From Roseiarcus sp050012775 (GTDB lineage Bacteria > Pseudomonadota > Alphaproteobacteria > Rhizobiales > Beijerinckiaceae): a stretch of DNA of 64,000 nucleotides. Position numbers and translations under genes: made by a program. Under the pieces are notes generated by a model. It searched no databases, was not told the DNA's origin, and saw only the letters and a list, made by a program, of their open reading frames with translations. The DNA lies in assembly GCA_050012775.1 (NCBI GenBank), contig JBEKGN010000024.1, forward strand, positions 1 through 64,000, written 5' to 3'. Every line of letters starts with the position of its first letter. The first letter of the stretch is position 1. Of this stretch, positions 7,410 to 14,335 are shown piece after piece.

Positions 7410-8852
7410 TCAGAATGGATAGTGCTGCGGCCCCTCGATCGTGATCCAGCGCAGATCGGTGAACTCGGCGATCACCGACTTGCCGCCGAAGCGGCCGTAG
7501 CCGGACGCCTTGACGCCGCCGAACGGCATCTGCGCTTCGTCATGAACGGTCGGACCGTTGATGTGGCAGATTCCCGATTCGATGCGCTTTGCGACTCCAA
7601 GCGCTCGCTGAATATCCCGGCCGAACACCGCCGCCGACAAACCGTATTCCGTATCGTTGGCGACGCGGATCGCCTCTTCTTGTCCATTCACTCGCACGAC
7701 CGGCTTCACAGGCCCGAACGATTCCTCTCGGTAAATCCGCATCTCGGGCGTCACATGGTCGATGATCGTGGCTTCGACGACCGAACCGTTGCGTTTGCCG
7801 CCAGCAACGACTTTAGCGCCTTTGCCGACGGCGTCGGCGATGAGTTCGTCCATGCGTTCGGCGGCCGAGAGATTGACCAACGAACCAAGCACGACATGAC
7901 CGCGCGGGTCGCCAGACGGCAGCGCGGCGGCGCGCTTTGCGAGCTTGTCGACGAAGGCGTCCGCGACCGATGCGTCGACCACAAGCCGCTCCGTCGACAT
8001 GCAGATCTGACCCTGGTTGGCGAAGGCGCCGAACACGGCCGCGTCGACCGCGGCGTCGAGATCGGCGTCATCGAGCACGACAAGAGGCGCCTTGCCGCCG
8101 AGTTCGAGCAGAACCGGCTTCAAGTGTTCCGCCGCGAGCTTCGCGATGATTTTGCCGACTTTCGATGAGCCGGTAAAATTGATGCGTTTGACCGCCGGAT
8201 GGGCGATCAACGCGGCCACCACTTGCGGCGCGTCAGCCGGCGCATTGGAGATCACATTCACCACGCCCTTGGGAAAGCCCGCGTCGTTGAGCGTCTGGAC
8301 GATCAGGCGATGGGTGGCCGGACAGACTTCCGACGAACGCAAGATCACCGTGTTGCCGCAGGCGAGCGGCGCGGCGATAGCGCGAACGCCGAGAATGACC
8401 GGCGCGTTCCAAGGAGCCATGCCGAGAACGACGCCGGCGGGTTGGCGCATCGCCAAGGAGAGAATGCCCGGCTTGTCCGACGGAATCACTTCGCCGGTGA
8501 TTTGCGTCGTCAGCGCCGCCGCTTCGCGCAGCATGCTGGCCGCGAAATGCACGTTGAAGCCTGCCCAAGGCGCCGTCGCGCCGATCTCTTCGAGCATCGG
8601 CTGGACAAAATCGGCAGCGCGACTTTCGAGAAGATCGGCGGCCTTGAGCAAAAGGGCGCGGCGTTCGCCGGGACCCGTCTGGGACCAACTCGCGAAAGCG
8701 CGCGAGGCCGCCTCGACCACTTTCTCGACGTCGGCGGCGCCGGCCGCCGCCGCCTCGCTGGCGATTTTGCCGGTGACCGGATCATGACGTGTGAACATCG
8801 CGCCGGATACGGCGCCGACCGCGGCGCCGTCGATTAGGAAGTCGACTTTCAT
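7410..8852 (-). CDS. Aromatic aldehyde dehydrogenase (vanillin/salicylaldehyde type)
   Basis: NAD(P)-dependent aldehyde dehydrogenase, 480 residues. Catalytic features: GMAPWNAPVILGVRAIAAPL near residue 145, FTGSSKVGKI for cofactor, the general base Glu in LELGGKAPLVVLDD and the catalytic Cys in NQGQICMSTERL. The C-terminus carries GPTVHDEAQMPFGGVKASGY, typical of the salicylaldehyde and vanillin dehydrogenases. It would oxidise a benzaldehyde-type compound to the acid that enters the 4-hydroxybenzoate or protocatechuate routes. It lies 48 bp downstream of the SDR gene, so it is probably in the same minus-strand operon. It is a close paralog of the dehydrogenase at 9984-11435. The exact substrate is not determined. 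Confidence 0.85.
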   Translation of the reverse strand: MKVDFLIDGAAVGAVSGAMFTRHDPVTGKIASEAAAAGAADVEKVVEAASRAFASWSQTGPGERRALLLKAADLLESRAADFVQPMLEEIGATAPWAGFNVHFAASMLREAAALTTQITGEVIPSDKPGILSLAMRQPAGVVLGMAPWNAPVILGVRAIAAPLACGNTVILRSSEVCPATHRLIVQTLNDAGFPKGVVNVISNAPADAPQVVAALIAHPAVKRINFTGSSKVGKIIAKLAAEHLKPVLLELGGKAPLVVLDDADLDAAVDAAVFGAFANQGQICMSTERLVVDASVADAFVDKLAKRAAALPSGDPRGHVVLGSLVNLSAAERMDELIADAVGKGAKVVAGGKRNGSVVEATIIDHVTPEMRIYREESFGPVKPVVRVNGQEEAIRVANDTEYGLSAAVFGRDIQRALGVAKRIESGICHINGPTVHDEAQMPFGGVKASGYGRFGGKSVIAEFTDLRWITIEGPQHYPF

Positions 8853-8900
8853 AAGACACTCCGTTGGTTGTGAAATGGCAAGCGCATTGCGCCGAAAATT

Positions 8901-9686
8901 TCAGAATCCGAGGACGCTCGCGTTGATCGAGGCCTCTAGCCCGCCGTCGACCGGCAGATTGGCGCCGTTGATCCAGCGTGCGCCGTCCGAGCACAGGAAC
9001 AGCGCGGCCGGCGCAATGTCGGGCGCCGAGCCCGCCCGGCCGACGCGGGCGATGTCTTCGTCGACGCGGGGATTGCCGAAGACCTCGCGGAACTCCTTGA
9101 GAATCGGAGTCGTCACGGGTCCGGGACTGACCGCGTTGACACGCAACCCCCGGTCCTTGAACAAGGGTTGATGCGCGGCCCGCATGGTCCAGAGCAGCAG
9201 CAATTCCTTGGACAAAGGATAACCCTCGACGTCGGGAACTTTGTGCGTGGCGATGAGGGCGGCGATGTCGGGAAAGCCGGGCGCCGAGACAAACGCTTTC
9301 GCGCGTTCGAGATTGGCGCGCCAACCATATCCGGCGATCGAGGCGACGTTGACGACCGCGCCGCCTTCGCGCAGCCGCGGCGCCAGCGCTTCGCTCAGGG
9401 CGCGAAGCCCGTAGAAATTGATCGCCAATGTTTTTTGGGCGCCGTCGATCCCGGAGACGCCGGCGACGTTGCACAGCGCGTCGAAGCGCCGCGGCAACAT
9501 CTCGGGGATTTCGGCAATCGCCGACGCCGAGGCGATGTCGACCCTGATGAAGGCGCCGAGGGGCGAGGCCGGCGCATTGACGTCGAGCCCGATCACGTCG
9601 GCGCCGAGCGCGAGCGCAAGCTCGCCGATGCGCGCCCCGATCCCTGAGGAGATTCCCGTTACGACAATCGTCTTGCCTAGAAGCAT
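8901..9686 (-). CDS. SDR oxidoreductase, coniferyl-alcohol dehydrogenase-like
   Basis: Classical short-chain dehydrogenase, 261 residues. The cofactor motif TGISSGIG is at residues 10-17, the adenine-pocket DVN near 36, CNVAGVSG near 90, and the catalytic Tyr/Lys pair in YPLSK. The SIAGYGWRANLERAKAF stretch and the long loop before YPLSK resemble the CalA-type aromatic alcohol dehydrogenases. It probably oxidises an aromatic alcohol to the aldehyde that the flanking aldehyde dehydrogenases then take to the acid. A 3-alpha-hydroxysteroid dehydrogenase relative is the alternative. It sits between the two aldehyde dehydrogenase genes on the same strand. Confidence 0.78.
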   Translation of the reverse strand: MLLGKTIVVTGISSGIGARIGELALALGADVIGLDVNAPASPLGAFIRVDIASASAIAEIPEMLPRRFDALCNVAGVSGIDGAQKTLAINFYGLRALSEALAPRLREGGAVVNVASIAGYGWRANLERAKAFVSAPGFPDIAALIATHKVPDVEGYPLSKELLLLWTMRAAHQPLFKDRGLRVNAVSPGPVTTPILKEFREVFGNPRVDEDIARVGRAGSAPDIAPAALFLCSDGARWINGANLPVDGGLEASINASVLGF

Positions 9687-9732
9687 CGCGCTCTCCCTTT
9701 CGACGTTTCGGCGCGTCGTCGCCGAGCTGAAA

Positions 9733-9945
9733 TCATTGGTCTATCGGAGGCGGGCCTTTCGGAGCGTCGCCTCGCGCGTCGCCGATTTTGAGGCCGCCTT
9801 GGGCGCCGCGCGCGCCGCTCGCTAACGCGAAGCCGGCCGCGCCTGCTGAAACGATCAGGCTGCGTCGCGAAAAGGACGGCCCGCCCGCAGCAAAAGTCCT
9901 TGGCTTCGATTGGCTATTCGTGGCTTTCCTCCCAAATGGCGTCAT
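9733..9945 (-). CDS. Short ORF with an orphan twin-arginine signal
   Basis: A 70-residue reading frame between the second aldehyde dehydrogenase and the SDR gene. Residues 24-48 look like a Tat signal: SFSRRSLIVSAGAAGFALAS followed by GARGAQ. Only about 20 polar residues (GLKIGDARGDAPKGPPPIDQ) follow before the stop. The ATG at 9945 has no good ribosome binding site; a GGGAGGAAAG lies inside the frame. It could be a real exported peptide or the leftover 5' end of a larger Tat substrate such as a periplasmic oxidoreductase. I do not recognise the mature part. Confidence 0.35.
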   Translation of the reverse strand: MTPFGRKATNSQSKPRTFAAGGPSFSRRSLIVSAGAAGFALASGARGAQGGLKIGDARGDAPKGPPPIDQ

Positions 9946-9983
9946 GTGTTAGATCGACGCCGTGTGATCGCGCGCCTGCGTCG

Positions 9984-11435
9984 TCAAATCGGATACCGCC
10001 CCTTGCCGGAGTTTATGGTGATCCAGCGCAGCTCGGTGAATTCGTGGATCGCGGCGCCGCCGCCGAAGCGGCCATAACCGGACGCCTTGACGCCGCCGAA
10101 CGGCATCTGGGCTTCGTCGTGCACGGTCGGCCCATTGATATGGCAAATGCCGGATTCGATGCGGCGAGCGACGGCGAGCGCGCGCATGAGATCGCGCCCA
10201 AATACCGCTGCGGCTAATCCGTATTCCGTATCGTTGGCGACGCGCACCGCCTCGTCGACGCCGCTGACGCGAATGATCGCGGCGACGGGACCGAACGATT
10301 CCTCGTTATAAATGCGCATCGCCGGCGTGACGTGGTCAAGCACGGTCGCGTCCATCAACACGCCGTTGGCGTGACCCCCGACAAGCAAGCGCGCGCCCTT
10401 GGCGACGGCGTCGCGAACCAGCGCGACGACGCGTTCGACCGCCTCAAAGCCGACGATCGAACCGAGCGGCGTCTTCGCCTTGCGTGGATCGCTGGCGACC
10501 AGGGTCGCGGCCTTAACCGTCAAACGGCGCGCGAATTCATCGGCGACGGTTTCGTCGACGACGAGTCGCTCGGTCGACATGCAAATCTGACCCTGATTCA
10601 TGAAGGCGCCGAAAGCCGCCGCGGCGACCGCCTCATCGATGTCCGCGTCGTCCAAGACGAGGAGCGGCGCCTTGCCGCCGAGTTCGAGCAAGACAGGCTT
10701 GAGATATCGCGCCGCGAGTTCGGCGACTTGCCGGCCGACGCGGGTCGAGCCGGTGAAATTAATGCGGCGGATGGTGGGATGGGCGATGAGGGCCTCAACA
10801 ATCCGCGAAGCGTCGGCCGGAGCATTGCTGATGACGTTGACGACGCCCTCGCCACATCCGGCGGCGCGAAAAACCTCGCCAATCAGCCGATGCGTTCGTG
10901 GGCAGATTTCCGAACCTTTGAGGACGACGGTGTTGCCGCAGGCGAGCGGCATGGCGAGCGCCCGCACGCCAAGAATCACCGGCGCGTTCCACGGGGCGAG
11001 ACCGAGAACGACGCCGACCGGCTCACGCAGCGCCATCGCGGTCAGGCCGGGCTTGTCGGACGGGATGAGCTCGCCGACGATCGACGTCGTCATCGCGGCG
11101 GCCTCTCTGAGCATCGTGGCGGCGAGCGCGACGTTGAATCGCCCCCATGCCTCGGTCGCTCCGGTCTCCTCGGCCATGGCTTCATAAAAGTCGCCAGCGC
11201 GCCGCTCAAGCTCGGCGGCGGCGGCGCTAAGGCGGGCGCGCCGTTCGCCAGGGCCCGCCGCCGACCAGCCGGGGAACGCCGCGGCGGCCGAGGCCGCGGC
11301 GGCCTTGGCGTCCTCGATCGTGGCGGCGGCGGCGCGCGTGGCGGGCTCACCGGTGATCGGGTTGAGGCGCTCGAACACGCTTCCGCCGGAGGCGGAAACG
11401 TCGCGGTCGTGCACGAGGAGCGCCACATCGAACAT
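9984..11435 (-). CDS. Aromatic aldehyde dehydrogenase, second paralog
   Basis: NAD(P)-dependent aldehyde dehydrogenase, 483 residues from ATG 11435, which follows GGAGGTCTCA; the longer frame start at 11465 lacks such a site. It has the same motifs as the paralog at 7410-8852: GLAPWNAPVILGVRALAMPL, LELGGKAPLLVLDDADIDEA, NQGQICMSTERLVVD, and GPTVHDEAQMPFGGVKASGY. The two proteins align along their whole length with most core residues identical. Expected role: oxidation of a benzaldehyde such as 4-hydroxybenzaldehyde, vanillin or benzaldehyde. First gene of the minus-strand run and divergent from araC, with a shared-motif site between them. Confidence 0.85.
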   Translation of the reverse strand: MFDVALLVHDRDVSASGGSVFERLNPITGEPATRAAAATIEDAKAAAASAAAAFPGWSAAGPGERRARLSAAAAELERRAGDFYEAMAEETGATEAWGRFNVALAATMLREAAAMTTSIVGELIPSDKPGLTAMALREPVGVVLGLAPWNAPVILGVRALAMPLACGNTVVLKGSEICPRTHRLIGEVFRAAGCGEGVVNVISNAPADASRIVEALIAHPTIRRINFTGSTRVGRQVAELAARYLKPVLLELGGKAPLLVLDDADIDEAVAAAAFGAFMNQGQICMSTERLVVDETVADEFARRLTVKAATLVASDPRKAKTPLGSIVGFEAVERVVALVRDAVAKGARLLVGGHANGVLMDATVLDHVTPAMRIYNEESFGPVAAIIRVSGVDEAVRVANDTEYGLAAAVFGRDLMRALAVARRIESGICHINGPTVHDEAQMPFGGVKASGYGRFGGGAAIHEFTELRWITINSGKGRYPI

Positions 11436-11544
11436 TGAGACCTCCCCATTGTCGCGGCCGCGCAAACACCGCCGGCCGTCGCGTCCTCGTCTAGCGACGC
11501 TTTATCTGCCGATTGCGCATTAGGCCGCCGCCCAGCTTCTACTC

Positions 11545-11571
11545 AATGGACGTTTCTCCATTTGTCTTGTA
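11545..11571 (+). promoter_or_regulatory. Inverted repeat and 27-bp shared motif between araC and aldehyde dehydrogenase
   Basis: AATGGA-CGTTTC-TCCATT (11545-11562) is a perfect 6-bp inverted repeat, followed by TCTTGTA at 11565-11571. The whole 27-bp arrangement AATGGA...TCTTGTA recurs upstream of pobA at 7167-7193. It lies 35 bp before araC and 110 bp before the divergent dehydrogenase, a good place for AraC control of both. Confidence 0.5.
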
Positions 11572-11605
11572 TTTTTCTCGCCCCACTCCGAAGCGCTAGG
11601 CGGCT

Positions 11606-12520
11606 ATGAGAAGCCCAAATCCAAGTTCGTCGCGCGCGGCCGACAATCCGCATCGACCCTCGCTCGTGGCGACCCGCGTCGAGGCGACGTTCGCGGATCG
11701 GACCTGGTCGACGGCGAGTCTCGAAGGCGCCCGATGTTTTCGCGCGTTTTTTCTACGCCACGGTCGCGGCGTCTTCGTCGGCGTCGACGGCGAGCCCCTT
11801 GAATTGACGGCGCCGCAAATCCTTTGGCTTCCTTTCGAAGCGCGCGGGGAGTTCCGTCTTCTGGCGGGCGGCGACGGCGCGACGCTCTTGGCGAGCGAGG
11901 ACGTTGTTTGGCGCACCGTCGGCGAAAATCCGCTCGGCGCGCAACTGCGGCCGCTAATCGACGGCGCCCTGCTGGCGCCCGGCCCCCGCCTCGCCGCCAG
12001 TCTCTCGGAGATCCAGGCGCTATTCGACGCGCTGGCGCGCGAGTCCCGCGATCCAGGACCCGGCGCGCCGGCGATGACCGCGTTGTACCTGGGATTGTTG
12101 CTCATGCACCTTTGGCGCTCCTGCGGCCTCGCGCGCGAATCCGGCTCTCTCGACGCTGGCGCGCCAACCGCGCAACGATTCCGTCAGCTCGTCGAATTGC
12201 ACTATCGCGACAATCTCGGCGTCGACGATTTCTCGCGCCTGCTCGGCGTCACGCGCGCCCATCTCCACAACGCTTGTCTGCGCGCGCTCGGACGTCCGCC
12301 CCAACAGATCGTGCACGAGCGGCTGATCGTCGAAGCGCGTCTGCGGCTGCGCGAAACCGCCCAGCCGATCGAGCAGGTCGGCTACAGCCTTGGCTTTCGC
12401 GATCCGGCCTACTTCAACCGGTTCTTCCGCCGATTGTCAGGCCTATCGCCGGGCGCATACCGAAAGGCCGCGCGCGTCGCCCCGCCGCGCGAGGCGACGT
12501 CGTACGCCGCGTGGCCGTGA
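11606..12520 (+). CDS. AraC-family transcriptional regulator
   Basis: 304-residue regulator. The N-terminal half looks like a cupin-type sensing domain (for example VFVGVDGEPLELTAPQILWLP). The C-terminal 100 residues are a typical AraC double helix-turn-helix: YRDNLGVDDFSRLLGVTRAH for the first and PIEQVGYSLGFRDPAYFNRF for the second, ending LSGLSPGAYRKAA. Divergent from the aldehyde dehydrogenase gene. The shared motif before pobA suggests that it controls oxidation of 4-hydroxybenzoate and its aldehyde precursors, in the manner of PobR/PobC-type AraC proteins. The ligand is inferred, not shown. Confidence 0.85.
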   Translation: MRSPNPSSSRAADNPHRPSLVATRVEATFADRTWSTASLEGARCFRAFFLRHGRGVFVGVDGEPLELTAPQILWLPFEARGEFRLLAGGDGATLLASEDVVWRTVGENPLGAQLRPLIDGALLAPGPRLAASLSEIQALFDALARESRDPGPGAPAMTALYLGLLLMHLWRSCGLARESGSLDAGAPTAQRFRQLVELHYRDNLGVDDFSRLLGVTRAHLHNACLRALGRPPQQIVHERLIVEARLRLRETAQPIEQVGYSLGFRDPAYFNRFFRRLSGLSPGAYRKAARVAPPREATSYAAWP

Positions 12521-13152
12521 TCGGACGAAAGCGTTCGTTACAAACGGATCACGTCTTTGCGGCGCGGCGCATTCTCCAGACGTGACAGCGTCGGCCGCTG
12601 TTCAGGCCGCCTGCTGAAGGAGGGACATCGCCGACAGAGCGCCTGGCGCTGTCTTCGCGTCGTCGGGGATTTCCGCTACTGGCTGGCCGTTAAGGGGTTT
12701 GGAGTTCTCGATTTAGACGAATTGCGCTTAAGCGGCGGCGCGTCCCTGAATCGGCGACTCGCCTTGATCCAGATCAAGGCGCCCGGGTTTTTCCTGCGGA
12801 TGTTGCAACCAAACGGCCATAGCCGAAAACCGGTAAAGCAGTATGCTTTTCTGTAAATTAACGCCGCCATCCATCGATAAAGGCCGGGGATGACGGATCA
12901 CGCGCTACTCGGGCAGGAGGACCGTGTATGAAGCAGACCGGGCTCCCCGGCATGTCGAGTGTCTCGCGTACCGAGCCGCTCGTCGTCGATCGCTCCGGCG
13001 CGGTCGATTTCATCGGCGTCGACCCGCGCATCGACGCTGCCCCCGAGGCGCCGCGCGACATCGAACTCGCCGACGCAAGCGTCGACCGGCGTGAGGCGTC
13101 GCCGGACCATGACGGGCAGGGCCGGCATACCTCCAGTCAGGCGGCAAATGGT
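12521..13152. other. Long intergenic region between araC and the rrf2 gene
   Basis: About 630 bp with no gene I can firmly support. It contains an FNR-type box at 12764-12777. It also holds a short plus-strand reading frame from ATG 12928 with a strong GCAGGAGGACC ribosome binding site; its first 70 residues (MKQTGLPGMSSVSRTEPLVV...) match no family I recognise and it then runs antisense through rrf2. The change from CTC-rich to CTG-rich leucine codons falls in or near this gap, so it may be a junction between DNA of different origin. Confidence 0.5.
12764..12777. promoter_or_regulatory. FNR/FixK-type box
   Basis: TTGAT-CCAG-ATCAA is an exact match to the TTGAT-N4-ATCAA consensus of Crp/FNR-family oxygen regulators. 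If it activates at the usual -41.5 position, rightward transcription would start near 12812, ahead of the 12928 frame. AadR, an FNR-type protein, controls anaerobic aromatic genes in Rhodopseudomonas palustris, so a site here fits, but no coding target is clear. Confidence 0.6.
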
Positions 13153-13620
13153 CTAGCGCGCGCGCCCCGCGGTCCGGCCCTTCGGCTTCGCCTCAGCCGC
13201 GGCGGCGGCCCAGGGACGCCGGGCGACCAGCTTCAGCATGGTCGAGAGGGTGATCGAGCGCAGCGTCGCCACCGATTGCGTGTCGAGTTCGGTCAGTACG
13301 AAGCGCAGCCCCTGCGCGATCTCCTGGCCCGCGGCCTGCGGCGGCAGTTCGTCGGTATCGGCGCTGATATCCTCGAACAGACTGATCACGTCCATCAAGG
13401 TCAGCCGCTTGGCGTCGCCGGTAAAGCGATAGCCGCCGCCGACGCCGCGCACCGAATCGACCAACCCGCCGCGGCCCAGGTCGCGCAGCACCTTGGCCAG
13501 ATGGTGGGCGGAAATCCCGTATTTCTCCGCGATCTCGACGGCGGTGAGTTGGCGCGCCGGATCCATGGCGAGTTCCAGCACTGCATACAGCGCGATGGCG
13601 GTGGCCTTCTGCAACCTCAT
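13153..13620 (-). CDS. Rrf2-family transcriptional regulator (BadM-like)
   Basis: 155-residue Rrf2 winged-helix regulator from ATG 13620, which follows GGAGGCGCCCGC. The DNA-binding part reads KATAIALYAVLELA then LTAVEIAEKYGISAHHLAKV, and the wing is GLVDSVRGVGGGYRF. It contains no cysteine, so it lacks the three-Cys Fe-S site of IscR and NsrR and probably senses something else. In R. palustris the Rrf2 protein BadM represses anaerobic benzoate genes; position beside a CoA ligase and 4-hydroxybenzoyl-CoA reductase suggests a similar role. Transcribed away from the ligase, 39 bp from the GNAT gene on the same strand. Confidence 0.85.
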   Translation of the reverse strand: MRLQKATAIALYAVLELAMDPARQLTAVEIAEKYGISAHHLAKVLRDLGRGGLVDSVRGVGGGYRFTGDAKRLTLMDVISLFEDISADTDELPPQAAGQEIAQGLRFVLTELDTQSVATLRSITLSTMLKLVARRPWAAAAAEAKPKGRTAGRAR

Positions 13621-13659
13621 GCGGGCGCCTCCGCGCAACTGAGGAAGGAGGTGGGGGTG

Positions 13660-14130
13660 TCAGTCAAGGCGCATTTCCAGTTCGACGAAGGGGCCGGCCA
13701 TCATCCCCTGGCTGCGGAAGAAGGAGTGGATCGTGGTGTTCTCGGGCGCCACCATGGTGCGGACGCGGTCGACGCCGGCGGCGCGGAAGCTGTCGCAGAC
13801 CGCGTCGAACAGCCGCGAGCCGAGACCCTGCACGCGCTGCCGGGATCGCACCTGCACGGCGAAGATCCAGCCGCTGGGCGAGGAGCCGAACTCCCAGGCG
13901 CGCACTTCGCCAATGATGAAACCGTCGATGCGCCCGCCATTCTCGGCGACCAGGAAGATCCGCGAGTCGCCGGGCCGCGCCCCGTAGCGCTCGAACATTT
14001 CGCGCCAGTATCCGGGCTTGAGCAGGCCGGTCACTTCCTCGTCCAGCGCGATCACGCCCGGCACGTCCGTCACCGTGGCGGGCCGGATGGAGATAGGCTC
14101 GTTGCGGCCCGGCCGGTGGGTCTTCGTCAT
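13660..14130 (-). CDS. GNAT-family N-acetyltransferase
   Basis: 156-residue single-domain GNAT from ATG 14130; the frame is open to ATG 14250 but the extra 40 residues are low-complexity. The acetyl-CoA motif is VQVRSRQRVQGLGSRLFDAV, preceded by GFIIGEVRAWEFGSSPSGWI. It resembles both halves of the tandem GNAT at 20341-21336 (shared pattern I-x-P/S...D...I-x-x-D-x-x-x-x-G and GF-x(6-8)-EFG). It probably lies downstream of no promoter of its own other than the gap it shares with the divergent CoA ligase. R. palustris has a GNAT gene (badL) next to badM; protein-lysine acetylation of aromatic CoA ligases is another possible role. The substrate is unknown. Confidence 0.75.
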   Translation of the reverse strand: MTKTHRPGRNEPISIRPATVTDVPGVIALDEEVTGLLKPGYWREMFERYGARPGDSRIFLVAENGGRIDGFIIGEVRAWEFGSSPSGWIFAVQVRSRQRVQGLGSRLFDAVCDSFRAAGVDRVRTMVAPENTTIHSFFRSQGMMAGPFVELEMRLD

Positions 14131-14335
14131 CCGTCGCACCATTCCAATTCCAGCGCCGGTTTCCGTTGGGACCCGGCCCGACGGCGCTGCGCCGTTCGCG
14201 CCGTGCGCGGCGAGAGCAGAGTTCGCCGCCGCATCTGGCGGCTTCGACATCCTTATCCGGCATTAGAGCACCATTTTGCCCCGATGCCCAGACCATCGCA
14301 TCGCGGGCGTCGCGCCGCGCGAACAGGGGAAAGTG

